DNA of 64,000 nt from Elmis aenea (lineage: Eukaryota; Arthropoda; Insecta; Coleoptera; Elmidae): assembly GCA_947652605.1 (NCBI GenBank), contig OX393579.1, positions 17,567,674 to 17,631,673 of the forward strand, given 5' to 3'. Positions 44,448 to 54,081 of this stretch are shown here, piece by piece (positions within the stretch are counted from its first letter, which is position 1; each line of letters begins with the position of its first letter). The position numbers were made by a program, and so were the translations under genes. The notes beneath the pieces were generated by a model. That model had not been told where the DNA came from and did not search any database. It saw only the letters and a program-made list of their open reading frames with translations.

Positions 44448-47400
44448 TTAGTCTTCAGCAAGATAAGGCTTCATATCTTGAACATGCCAGGTGCCGACGT
44501 CTTTACCAGACTCGTCAGCTAACTGGTAAGTCCAAGGAGACACACGTTTCAAAACAGTAAAGGGACCAATAAATTTCGCAGCGAGTTTGGCGTTGATGTA
44601 AGCAGCGGCGTTGGATAAAGCAAAGTTCCTGCGCCACACAAGTGAGTTTACAGCAAACTCGACTGGGCGTCGACGAAGATTGTAACGTCGGCTAGCTTGT
44701 TCGTAAGCCTTGTTCAATCGATCCTTGATATCCAAACGAAGTTGTTCTATGCCTTTCGTTCGTAAGCCAGGTTCGTCAACAGTACGATCGGGGTCTTCGA
44801 TCGGTTCATTGAGATCGGGTGGTCGTCCCATGTGATCTCCATATAGATGGTGCTCACGTCCGAAGTTAGCAAAGAAAGGAGAGTGACCAATTACTTCATG
44901 TTTGGACGTGCGAATAGCACACGCAACTTTTGGCAATAGCGAATCCCACTTTCGGTGGTTATCCGCAACATACGAAGAAAGCATAGTTTTTAGTACGCGG
45001 TTAATGCGTTCTGCAGGATTAGCTTGCGGATGGTAAGGAGCATTAAATAGAATTTTAGAACGATAGCGTTCACATAGAGAACCAAACTCTCTACTACGAA
45101 ATTGTACACCATTATCACAGATAATGTACTGCGGTGTACCATAAACTAAAAAAATTTCATCTTCTACAGCGCGACAAACCGTAGCAGCTGTAGCACGACG
45201 AAGAGGAAAGAAGCAAGAGTATTTAGTAAAGCAATCAGCGACAACAAGAATAAAGGTATAGCCTTTAGGCGAACGAGGAAGAGGTCCTACAATATCGATG
45301 CAGAGGAACTGCCAAGGACGAGAAGGTTTAGCACGAGGTACCATAAAACCATAAGGTTTCTTCTGTTCTACCTTATGTGCGGCACAAACTGCACATCTCC
45401 GGACATATCTAGCAACAGAGGATCTCATTTTAGGCCAATAGTAACGTGTGGCCAAACGCTCAAACGTTTTGAACACACCAGCGTGACCGGCAGTTGGTAA
45501 GTCATGGTTCTCATTGATGAGATCTCGACGAAGTTCCGTAGGAACAACAAACTTCCAGTTATCGCATTCCGGATCGAGCCCACGAATACGAGGAGAAGTA
45601 TACTTAAAGACCTTACCATTGTCGACACGCCAAACAGGATATTTATCCGGGTTGGTTTCGATAGAGGTACGTAAGCGACAATACCACTCATCAGAAGTCT
45701 GAAGTGGAGGAAGAATAATGGCAGGTTCCACGACATCAAGTTTAGGAACAGAACGAGACAAAGTATCTGGAACGACATGATCTTTGCCCTTGCGATGGAC
45801 TATCGTGAAGTCGTACTGCTGTAGTCGTACGCTCCAACGAGCAAGGCGTCCAGAAGGATCCTTAAGATTATTAAGCCAAATCAAGGAGTGGTGGTCAGTG
45901 ACCACAGTAAAGTGAGCACCTTCGATATATGGTCGGAATTTTTCTATGGCCCATACGACTGCGAGACATTCTTTTTCCGTGGTGCTATAATTACGCGCTG
46001 CTTTCTGCAACGAACAGCTAATGTAACTAACTGCATGTTCGCCGTCATCATGCGTTTGGGTCAAGATAGCACCTACACCATAATCTGAGGCATCAGTCTG
46101 AATAGTAAACTCCTTGTTAAAGTCAGGACAGCTAAGAATTGGAGCAGCAATAAGAGCTTCCTTAATGGCCGTAAAAGCTAGTTGACATTCGTCACTCCAA
46201 AGAAAGTTAGCATTCTTTTTAGTAAGAGAAGTAATAGGAGAAACAACGGTAGAGAAATTAGGAATAAAACGTCGGTACCACGATGCCATTCCTAGGACAC
46301 GACGTACTTCAGTAACGGAAGTAGGAATAGGTAAGTTAAGAATAGCAGAAACTTTTTCCGGGTCCACATGTAAACCCTGTTTATCGACAACATAACCGAG
46401 ATAGCGTAATTCGGGACGGCAAAAGTAACATTTATCTCGACGAACAGTAAGACCAGCGTCCACAAGTCGTTTGAAGACTTCCCGAAGGACGTCCAAGTGC
46501 TTATCAAAGTCATTCGTGACTATGACAATATCATCGAGATAGACAAAGACATGAGGTTCTAGGTCTGCGCCGATAACGCGGTCGATCAGCCGTTGCCACG
46601 TGGCTGGAGAATTATGTAACCCAAAGGGAAGGCGTCGGAACTGAAATAAACCTCTGTTTGGTACAGTAAAGGCAGTAATAGGTCTAGACTCAGCTTTAAC
46701 AGGAATCTGCCAATAAGCAGTTTTAATATCCAAACTAGAAAGAAACTTAGCGTCACGTAGACGATCTAGAATATTAGATATATATGGAAGAGGATACGCA
46801 TCACGTTCAGTGACTTTGTTTACCTTGCGATAGTCCACACAGAACCTATAAGTACTATCTTTCTTTTTGACAAGCACAATGGGTGATGCCCACGGTGACT
46901 GTGATGGTTCGATAACACCTTGCTCCAGCATGGCGTTCATTTCAGCATCCACAAACTTTTGTAGTGCTGGGGAGATAGGGTAGTAACGCTGTTTGATGGG
47001 TTCAGCGGTAGTACGAATTTCGTGTTCAACAAGGCTCGTGCATCCTAAAGTCGGTTTCATAACAGAAAAGATATCCCTAAGCAACGAAGAAAGAAGAGAC
47101 ATCTGCCTTGAGTCCAAGTGACTATGGTCAGTAATGGAAGCAATTTCTAGCTCTTTCCTATCACTAAACGTCCATCCTCCATTACGGATATTGGGGATGA
47201 TTCCCAACTTTTTCCAAAAGTCAACTCCTAAGATAAGCGAATGAGGTAGCGAAGGTATAACTAGAATTTCTGTTAACACAACGCGTTTCTCTACTACTAC
47301 AGGAACGCAAAGTAATCCCAAAACGGAACAGGATACGCCATTAGCGACAGTACACTCAGGAATAGAAGAAGGCAACAAAGTTAAATCAAAAGACTTGAGT

Positions 47401-47648
47401 ACGTCCCAACCAGAACGACCAAGTATAGTACGGGAAGCACCAGAGTCTAATAAACCTAGAAAAGTTTTCCCAAAAATCTCTACAGATAAATAAGGGCGTT
47501 CGTCACCCTCAGAAGAAGCTAAAAGAAAATCTAAAGCGAATTTAGATCGAATGTCTAAGTCAGAAAAGGAATCCGAGATTGCAGTACTAGAAGAGAAAGG
47601 TGAGTCAGTCACTCGGGTCGACGACTCACAAGTTAGTTTTCCGAAGGC
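44448..47648 (-). CDS. pol: gypsy Pol polyprotein (PR-RT-RH-INT)
   Basis: The frame opens at 47648, after a TAA, and overlaps gag by 16 nt in the -1 frame; it has no ATG at its start, so expression by frameshift is expected. Counting from the GTG at 47612: aspartic protease LLDSGAS at 54-60; reverse transcriptase with SLDIKTAYWQIP about 293 and the YLDD catalytic box at 358-361; RNase H with QTDASDYGVGA around D507; integrase with an HHCC zinc site (H703, H710, C740, C743) and a DDE triad at D773, D833 and E868 (35-residue spacing). All catalytic residues I can check are present and no stop interrupts 1054 codons. The C-terminus (WHVQDMKPYL) lacks an obvious chromodomain. Confidence 0.95.
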   Translation of the reverse strand, partial: AFGKLTCESSTRVTDSPFSSSTAISDSFSDLDIRSKFALDFLLASSEGDERPYLSVEIFGKTFLGLLDSGASRTILGRSGWDVLKSFDLTLLPSSIPECTVANGVSCSVLGLLCVPVVVEKRVVLTEILVIPSLPHSLILGVDFWKKLGIIPNIRNGGWTFSDRKELEIASITDHSHLDSRQMSLLSSLLRDIFSVMKPTLGCTSLVEHEIRTTAEPIKQRYYPISPALQKFVDAEMNAMLEQGVIEPSQSPWASPIVLVKKKDSTYRFCVDYRKVNKVTERDAYPLPYISNILDRLRDAKFLSSLDIKTAYWQIPVKAESRPITAFTVPNRGLFQFRRLPFGLHNSPATWQRLIDRVIGADLEPHVFVYLDDIVIVTNDFDKHLDVLREVFKRLVDAGLTVRRDKCYFCRPELRYLGYVVDKQGLHVDPEKVSAILNLPIPTSVTEVRRVLGMASWYRRFIPNFSTVVSPITSLTKKNANFLWSDECQLAFTAIKEALIAAPILSCPDFNKEFTIQTDASDYGVGAILTQTHDDGEHAVSYISCSLQKAARNYSTTEKECLAVVWAIEKFRPYIEGAHFTVVTDHHSLIWLNNLKDPSGRLARWSVRLQQYDFTIVHRKGKDHVVPDTLSRSVPKLDVVEPAIILPPLQTSDEWYCRLRTSIETNPDKYPVWRVDNGKVFKYTSPRIRGLDPECDNWKFVVPTELRRDLINENHDLPTAGHAGVFKTFERLATRYYWPKMRSSVARYVRRCAVCAAHKVEQKKPYGFMVPRAKPSRPWQFLCIDIVGPLPRSPKGYTFILVVADCFTKYSCFFPLRRATAATVCRAVEDEIFLVYGTPQYIICDNGVQFRSREFGSLCERYRSKILFNAPYHPQANPAERINRVLKTMLSSYVADNHRKWDSLLPKVACAIRTSKHEVIGHSPFFANFGREHHLYGDHMGRPPDLNEPIEDPDRTVDEPGLRTKGIEQLRLDIKDRLNKAYEQASRRYNLRRRPVEFAVNSLVWRRNFALSNAAAYINAKLAAKFIGPFTVLKRVSPWTYQLADESGKDVGTWHVQDMKPYLAED

Positions 47649-49024
47649 TTATTATTGTTACATTTCGGACAAGTCCGAGTAGTGTGGTTCGGTTGGCCAC
47701 ACTTATAACAGTGACGTTTCTGGGGTTGGGGACAAGAAGGAGAAACATGACCGGTTTTCCCACAATTCCAGCACGTCATGGAAGCGAAAGGTTTAGAAGA
47801 AGAAACAGGAACAGTCCTAGAACATACCGCAGTCGAGGTAGAAACAGACGCGACAGGTTTAGTACGTTCAAGAGAAGAGGGAACATCAACTTTGTCGATA
47901 CGTTGGCGAGAAGTTCGTTGCGTACACGCTAAGTCAGGTTCCAGCAAAGGTTCGGGTCCAGATCGAGGTTCAAAACGTCGATTCCGAATCTCTGCATCCT
48001 CTAACGTGCGTAACAATGAAACGAGTTTAGTAAAGGTAGTCGGTTGTTGGAAAAGTAAGCTTTGCGAATATTTAGGACGTAGATTGCAGATAATACGATG
48101 AAGTTGTTCAGACTCAGAAGGAATGAAGGTCAATCTGCGAAATAAATTACGCATAGCAGCGACAAATAAAGTTGGGCGTTCGGAAGATCCTTGTAAGCGA
48201 TTGTAGATTTCTTGTTTCAATCTCTCGTCATAATCTGATGGTAAGAATGCTTGACGAAGATTAATAACTAGAGAATTCCAGTCGCGAATATCCTCGCGCA
48301 CTGAACGATACCATAAAAGAGCATCGCCTTCAAACAGGTCGATAGCCGAAGAAAATAATTGAACGGTAGTAACATTACGTGCTATTCTTAGTTCTTCAAC
48401 ACGTTCCAAGAAAGAGCTAACGGAAGCATCACTTCGTCCACTAAACGTAATGCCCCATTTCGAGACCGGAACAAAGTGTGTAGAAAATATTTGAGGAACC
48501 GGAGGAACTAGAATATCGCCTTCGTCGGACGAGTCATCTGACGCATGTGTCACCGCATTACGAAGCGGAGTACTTGTGGTTGGTGGAACAGTCTGATCGC
48601 GTAACGCGCGTTTGTAAGCGTTTTCGAAATCTGATTTAAGCTCAAGCGCACGCAGTCGAAGCGCATTAAGTTGACTTTTCATCTCGCCGGTAGTCGGGTT
48701 AGCGAGTTCAAGGCGTCGATCAGTATGTTTCATCAGCGCCGATGTTCGGCGGAAGCACGCAGCTTTCGTATCACCTTCAAAAGTTTGAAGTGCCGATTCT
48801 AATTCAATTAAATTTCTAGTAATAGCTGTCTTATCTTCGTTAAACTCAACCGTATAGGCAACTTGCGATAGCGATTTTTCTGAATCTAATTTAAGCACGC
48901 CACGAACTGACTTTCTCATCTCGGCTACTGTAGCGGACGGAAAACCACGGCTCGTTAACTCATACGCGAGCTCACCTTGATTCAAAGAGTCAATAAAATC
49001 TTTCCAAATGCACAACGGTGCCAT
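47633..49024 (-). CDS. gag: gypsy Gag with two CCHC zinc knuckles
   Basis: 463 codons from an ATG at 49024 to a TAA at 47633-47635. The C-terminus has CWNCGKTGHVSPSC at about 418-431 and CYKCGQPNHTTRTC at about 439-452, both CX2CX4HX4C knuckles for RNA binding. The middle (SVREDIRDWNSLVINLRQAF, then YDERLKQEIYNRLQGSSE) matches the capsid-like retrotransposon Gag domain. Gag would assemble the particle that packages the element RNA. The frame is uninterrupted. Confidence 0.93.
   Translation of the reverse strand: MAPLCIWKDFIDSLNQGELAYELTSRGFPSATVAEMRKSVRGVLKLDSEKSLSQVAYTVEFNEDKTAITRNLIELESALQTFEGDTKAACFRRTSALMKHTDRRLELANPTTGEMKSQLNALRLRALELKSDFENAYKRALRDQTVPPTTSTPLRNAVTHASDDSSDEGDILVPPVPQIFSTHFVPVSKWGITFSGRSDASVSSFLERVEELRIARNVTTVQLFSSAIDLFEGDALLWYRSVREDIRDWNSLVINLRQAFLPSDYDERLKQEIYNRLQGSSERPTLFVAAMRNLFRRLTFIPSESEQLHRIICNLRPKYSQSLLFQQPTTFTKLVSLLRTLEDAEIRNRRFEPRSGPEPLLEPDLACTQRTSRQRIDKVDVPSSLERTKPVASVSTSTAVCSRTVPVSSSKPFASMTCWNCGKTGHVSPSCPQPQKRHCYKCGQPNHTTRTCPKCNNNKPSEN
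47636..47642 (-). promoter_or_regulatory. Candidate -1 frameshift site between gag and pol
   Basis: On the minus strand GGAAAAC directly precedes the gag stop codon, and pol is in the -1 frame. A possible hairpin follows (GTGAGTC ... GACTCAC). The heptamer is not a perfect X-XXY-YYZ site, because GAA to GGA re-pairing would mismatch. The overlap is only 16 nt, so a shift must occur close to here. Confidence 0.5.
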
Positions 49025-49603
49025 TGTATCTAGTCAAGATCGGTAAAGTATAACAAGTAATTAACTTTCCTTCGAGAAGGAAGAAAACAACCCAAAAAGA
49101 AAGAAAAAGCAACTAAATAGCCTAAAAGAAAAATTATTTGGACTAAATTTTTGACCGAAACTGTACCTACGTATCAAGTCTGGTCGCAAAAGACTTCCAA
49201 AAACCTAAAAAGCGATAAAAGAAAATTTGGACAAAAATGTTGACTGGCTCTGTATATAGAAAATGTGCAAAATTGCATAAAACCACCTAAGGAATCTATA
49301 GAACCAATAAAAAAAAAAGTACAAAATTGTTGTTCCACCCTGTATATCAGAAATCCCGAAAACCAGGTAGTAACAACGAAAACGTCCAGCAGAGAAGTCA
49401 AAACCTAAAGAATCGTAACGAAGCTAGGATAAATGTATGCATATAGGATTAGGAACGCCTAGATATATGCAACACACGTAGCAAGATATAAAATTCTAGA
49501 AAAATAACAACAGAAAAATTTTCAAAATAAAGGCAATTATCAAACAAGTCCCTAAACGAGTAAAGTACAGTTACACAAAGCCAATAAGGTTTAGTTACAC
49601 AAG
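49025..49603 (-). other. gypsy 5' leader
   Basis: Untranslated region between the primer-binding site and the gag ATG. No frame of interest. Confidence 0.7.
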
Positions 49604-49621
49604 GCCCCACGTTGGGCGCCA
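49604..49621 (-). promoter_or_regulatory. Primer-binding site for tRNA-Lys
   Basis: The plus strand reads GCCCCACGTTGGGCGCCA. This equals the 3' terminus, CCA included, of insect tRNA-Lys(CUU) as I know it. It starts 4 nt inside the 5' LTR, where minus-strand synthesis is primed. Confidence 0.85.
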
Positions 49622-49625
49622 ATTT

Positions 49626-50118
49626 TGTTACATGAATATCGGCCACTTAATAAAGAAAGCCTATACTCGTACAACAAGAACGGGTGATTCGGACTCGCGG
49701 CTAAGTCAGACGAGAAGGGGGTAGGTCCAAATTAGAACTAAACTTGTAGATATCAATAAGGGCGCCACACTATTTATTCTGTAAGGTAAAATAGCGAAAA
49801 AACCTAAGAAAAGAAATAAAAGAATTTGTAGACGGGAATGATATATGCCTTTAATAATAAATAAAAACAGTTTGAAATTAAAAATAAAACAAAGAATATG
49901 CTTGACGATAACAACTCCTGGTCTCAACAGGCTTGAAAGGCTAATAAAACCATTCGCTAAAATTAAACGAAAAGAAAGTACATATACTACGAAATAACGT
50001 TGGTTCTGTTCCTGTGTTTGCAAGTAACTATTTACAATACACAAATAAATATATAAAAGAATAATAATTCAGTTTCAATGAAAATACAATCCGCTTAAGT
50101 GGAAGAGCTCTCCTACCT
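49626..50118 (-). repeat. gypsy 5' LTR
   Basis: 493 bp, nearly identical to 41881-42373. It should contain the promoter and poly(A) signals of the element; I did not resolve them. Confidence 0.9.
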
Positions 50119-50247
50119 GTCTCCAAGTTTGTCACTAATTCGGACCTACCCCATTCTCGTCTGAACTAGCCGCGAGTCCGATTCACCGTTCTTGTTGTAC
50201 GAGTATAGGCTTTCCTTATTAAGTGGCCGATATTCGTGTAACAAAAT
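50119..50247 (+). repeat. Older gypsy LTR fragment in opposite orientation
   Basis: Words such as CTCGTCTGAACTAGCCGCGA and TACGAGTATAGGCTTTCCTT are the complement of the first 130 bp of the adjacent LTR, with about 10% differences. It ends in GTGTAACA and runs into the inverted arm at 50248. It predates the young provirus. Confidence 0.85.
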
Positions 50248-50531
50248 ACAGCAGGTTTTTTCTCTGTTTTTATCGGTTGTAGCGCCCCCTATAGTGGGAT
50301 TTTGCATAAGAACACGCTTGCCTATTGTAGAATACGTGCCAAATATAAATGTTGTAGGTCAAAGCGTTCTTGATTTATCAATAAAACAACAATTTTTCAT
50401 CCCCTCTTCATGGGGCTGTAACTTAGCAACGATGCAACTTTCTATAAGGCATGATGGGCTAAATCGTCCTATTTTTCAATGTAGATTTACCAGTAGAAAT
50501 TATGCTACATCGCTCAGAAACACCCTGTATA

Positions 50532-51830
50532 ATGATATTAACAAAATATGAATCAAATGCAAAATTTTACTTCCCCCCCCCCAAAAAAATATTTGTATGA
50601 GGTGGTATCGGAAAGTTCCCGGACTGGCCTAGTGTAATGAATTTGCTTATTTTTTTTTTCTCTAATGACCACCATTCTCTGCAAAATAGTCCCCTTGGGA
50701 GCGTAAAATCTTAAAAATTGTTTCTAAAATAAGCGTTATTCAACATTTCATGAACTAAATTGTTTAGCAGTATAATATCTATATTTGTCGTGCCGTGGTG
50801 AGGTTTTTTATTGACCCAAATATTCTTCTACTTCCTACGCCGGAAATAAATAGGTTTTGTTTTTTAATAAATGATACACATTTCTTCAAACGATAAAGAC
50901 TATATAAAGTGGGAGGAATACATAATTAATGTGCTTAATAAAATCGATACTGTTCACGATACATTTTTTATTGCAAAATGTATCGGTTTACATTCGATAT
51001 GCGCATACAAAAACCGAATGGGTGCGAAAATGAAGGACAAAATTAATCCGCAAAGGGGTGACTGGCTTGAAATTAAGTATCTAAGACTTTGATATCGGAT
51101 TTCAAGGACGAACAACAATTTTAAATTCTTTGGAAGTTTTAAATCAAAGCTAAAGTTGCAAAGCCAAATATAATCGATCAACATAACCTTACTAAAATTT
51201 TGTATCTTTTAAATTCAAAACATTTATGCAGAACGCTATGAAAAATTATAGATTTAACTAATATACTCATGTGGCCAAAGCTTTTATCATGTACATGTAC
51301 TAAGGAAATATTTGACATGTCCAGTCCAAGAATCACAGTCTCAATAGTATTGTTTTGTAGATTACCACGAATAAATCGTGTCATTTCCATTGACCAATTG
51401 ACGCGAATTTGTTTATTGTACTGTGGCGTCTCCCGAAACGCTTTGTTATTTGCTTCTGACGTCTTTAGTAACGCCATATTTTGCTTTTAATTAAATATCT
51501 GCAATTGGTTGGTGTACAAATGAACATACATGGCTTCCGTTGATTAGTCAAACGTTTGCTCCATGATTATCACTAATGAATGTATAGGGAATTCATGCAT
51601 TGTGAGCGGTACATTCATAATAATTATTACCACTGCTTCGTTGCGTATTTAGCACCACAATAATTTAAGTATAGACACAACAATTAATTAATATGATATT
51701 AGACCTATACGTATTACACAAACATTTAAAACTATTTATGACCAAACGCGATCATATCGGGCTTTCTTCATGCCCAGCAGTTTTCGCTTTTGTTATATGT
51801 AATGACTAAAATGACAATTCACACTATGGG
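50532..51830. other. Intergenic with two unrecognised frames
   Basis: A C run at about 50573-50582, then AT-rich sequence. The frame at 50871-51092 (+) shows no known motif. Confidence 0.4.
51178..51477 (-). CDS. Hypothetical protein fragment, 99 aa
   Basis: ATG at 51477. The first 65 residues (MALLKTSEANNKAFRETPQY, then NKQIRVNWSMEMTRFIRGNL) look like ordinary protein with balanced composition; the rest is lower in complexity. No family was recognised. It might be the first exon of a host gene or part of an unidentified element; a chance frame is also possible. Confidence 0.25.
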   Translation of the reverse strand: MALLKTSEANNKAFRETPQYNKQIRVNWSMEMTRFIRGNLQNNTIETVILGLDMSNISLVHVHDKSFGHMSILVKSIIFHSVLHKCFEFKRYKILVRLC

Positions 51831-52049
51831 CAGGGCCGTCTTAAAATATTTGGCGCCCGTGGGCTACTAACCATAATGCCCCCCTCTTCATAAGAAAATA
51901 CACGAATGGGAAAGCGGGAGCGGGGTGACAGGTGAAGTTTTACAAAATTCAGAACTAGTAAAAGTTGAGTGCAAGCAAAATTGCCGCCCCAAAAGGCTGG
52001 CGCCCCGGGGCTATAGCCAATTTCGCCCTGTGGTTGAGGTGGCTCCGGG
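51831..52049. mobile_element. Candidate hAT MITE
   Basis: Begins CAGGGCCGTCTTAAAATATT followed by GGCGCCCGTGGGC, and later has GGCTGGCGCCCCGGGGC. CAGGGCCG(T/G)CTTAA with GGCGCCC is a common hAT MITE signature in animals. The right end (expected CGGCCCTG) is degraded, so the boundary is approximate. Confidence 0.5.
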
Positions 52050-52139
52050 TGACTCTGACTATGGGGTATCAATGATCAATATTATTTTTCTTTTTAATCA
52101 GATCTTATGCAGCTTTCGATTTCAAGGTTTGTTTTCCTA

Positions 52140-53250
52140 GTTTTTAATTATGTTTCTTCATCTTCGTGTATCATCAGCTAACTATAGCACATCTTTGCAG
52201 TTTACTCCTTTTTCTTCTAGTGTATGTTTCACTTTGTTTTTCCATTTTGTACTTGGTCCTCGGTCCTCCTTTACTTCTTTTTTCTCACACTTCGTTTTTT
52301 ATCCCAACTTTGCATTCCTGCTTTCTGGTATTCGTGGTGCATGTCCCAGGCATCTTAATTGGTTTGTCTCCATCTTTTGGTTTGTGACTTTCCTGGACTT
52401 TTTCTGATTTTATCGTTGCTATTCTTATCAATTAGTCTACATCCTTCTATTCGTCCCAAAAATATCATCTTCTGCGTCTGTTTTCTTTATTTTCGCTTTT
52501 TTTTTTTAGTGGCCGAGTTTCTGGACTATACCTAAGTAAGAATTTGTATGTAGATACTCTCCAATTAATAAGCATTTGTTAATAGCTTGATAAAATTTTG
52601 CCACTGCAGCTATTCTGTTCTTTACCGTTTACCGTTTTCTGCAATTATAGTTCCTAAATATTTAAAAAAAAATACCTGCTCGATCCTTTCTTGGTCTAGT
52701 TTGATTGAAACCGTTACATGATTTTCTGTTATAATCATAGCCTTGGTCTTTTTCATATTGAACCTCATTTTGTATTTTCCTAATGTATCTGCCCCATACC
52801 CTAGCCTAGATTATGTTGCAAGTCCTTTTTGTTTTTAACTATAATACCACATCATCCGCAAATGCCAGTTTCGTTAAAGATAGTGGTTTCAGTTGATTCC
52901 ATCCTCAGTAGGATTTCCTTGTATTTTTTACAGTCCTATATTATTTTATCCCTAAGAATTTTAAAATGCAGTGGACTTAAAAGTGTTTCCCTGTCTTACT
53001 CCCACTGTGGTTTTAAATTCTTGGCAACTACTAACGTACTAACTGTTGTGGCTTTGCACATAATTTCTTCTTCTCTTATGTAAACTCTTAATTGCGGTTT
53101 TAATCCTCCACCCACTTAGTCAAAGGTTTAGTCAAATCGATAAAACACAAGCACAGCGTCTTTGAATATTTCATTGTTTTTTTTTACTTAACTGTCTTAA
53201 CGTAAACATTAGGTCCTGGGTGCTTCTACCCGGACTATAGCTTTATTGTG
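52140..53250 (-). pseudogene. RTE-like endonuclease-RT LINE remnant
   Basis: The minus strand yields, across several frames and stops, an RT with SPGRSTQDLMFTLRQL, TTVGVRQGN, an ADD-type box (about 52848-52873) and MKKTKAMIITEN, then a domain with VFFFKYLGTIIAENGK. The C-terminal basic tail reads GPRTKYKMEKQ near 52240. This order is that of RTE/BovB-type or related insect LINE proteins. Multiple stops and frameshifts make it inactive, and the 5' part is missing. Confidence 0.7.
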
Positions 53251-53589
53251 CTTCTTTCAAATGTCTTTCAATTCAATATTTAATTTTAGAAAAATTCTCA
53301 CAAAATAATATAATACAAATTTTTGCCATTGAACTGAAAATAATTTTGAGCATCTTAGGAACCCCACTGTCACAAAATTTGTTTGCTAGTTTTATTTTCA
53401 CATTTCGATATAAATTTAGATTGAAATTATAATTCTATTTTGTACGGCGTCAATGCAAATAATATTACATTTGCATGTTGAAACTCACACTGAGATTGAA
53501 AAATTTGCTAGAAAGCAATCACGTTTGCTATTAACTACAATTTTTACTGAAGGTGTTAAATTTTGTGGTAAATATTTTTTAATACCCAG

Positions 53590-54030
53590 GTTTAATAAAA
53601 CTACCAACCAATAACACTAAAGTAATCCAAAGAATTCAGTCAAAAATCCTAAGAACAATTTACAATGCTCCGTGGTACATCTCAAACAAGACCCTCCATG
53701 ACGACTCGGCTATACCTCCAGTAGAAGAGGAAATTGTCCGACTAACAAAAAAATACCTCTATGGACTGGAGGGACATCCCAATGACCTAACCAGCCCTCT
53801 ACGCATCCCTTACGCAGCTGAAAAGCGCCTGAAAAAACACTGGCCAGCGGACGCGCTCAACAATCAACATTAGTTTCAAATATAAATAATTAATTAATAA
53901 TTAATTTTCGGAGTTTTTGTTACTGAACAAAATACTCCTTATGTGTAGTAATCATTTAACACATTTACTCATTGCTATAGATCTTAGCAGATTGTAAATT
54001 TCTAAATAATAATAAAAAAAATAAATAAAT
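53590..54030 (+). mobile_element. 5'-truncated Jockey-clade LINE, 3' end
   Basis: The last 90 codons of ORF2 plus a 3' UTR of about 150 bp ending in an AATAATAATAAAAAAAATAA tail. It lies opposite in strand to the RTE-like remnant just upstream. Confidence 0.85.
53601..53873 (+). pseudogene. Jockey ORF2 C-terminus
   Basis: The frame reads VIQRIQSKILRTIYNAPWYI, then TLHDDSAIPPVEEEIVRLTK, then LEGHPNDLTSPL, and stops with TAG. This is the well-conserved tail of Jockey-type pol proteins (RFQSK.LR.I.NAPWYV.N..LH.DL.IP.V.EEI.RL..KY...L..H.N.L). The frame is unbroken but the RT domain is missing. A paralogous tail is found on the other strand at 14816-15217. Confidence 0.9.
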
Positions 54031-54081
54031 ATTTAAGAAAAAAAGCTTTATACTTTGTTGCAATTTATAGTTTAAATATTA

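Larger units (their letters stand above)
41881..50118 (-). mobile_element. Intact young gypsy (Ty3-type) LTR retrotransposon
   Basis: 8238 bp with 493-bp LTRs that differ at a single visible position, a tRNA-Lys primer-binding site, uninterrupted gag and pol frames, and two CCHC knuckles. The transcriptional order on the minus strand is LTR, PBS, gag, pol, about 2 kb of non-coding DNA with tandem repeats, LTR. There is no env-like frame. Near-identical LTRs and open genes indicate a very recent insertion. The target duplication cannot be read because the right flank is an older inverted LTR fragment and the left flank is another insertion. Confidence 0.95.
41094..50531. mobile_element. Inverted arms of an ACAGGGTGT-type element around the gypsy insertion
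   Basis: 41094-41399 and 50248-50531 are inverted copies, roughly 10% different by eye. Their outer ends read TATACAGGGTGTTTCTGA on one strand at the left and on the other at the right. Each arm has a long open frame containing GQSVLDLSIKQ and SWGCNLATMQLSIRH, but no protein family is recognised and the similarity may only reflect shared DNA. The arms enclose a foldback MITE, a whole gypsy element and an older LTR fragment. Confidence 0.75.

Noticed and set aside
44448..49024. Frames opposite or overlapping gypsy gag and pol (for example 45425-45778, 47600-47932, 47778-48101)
   Set aside because: Shadows of the real gag and pol genes in other frames.
49325..49340. ACCCTGTATAT in the gypsy leader as another ACAGGGTGT terminus
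   Set aside because: No facing partner and it lies within an intact gypsy leader; treated as chance.
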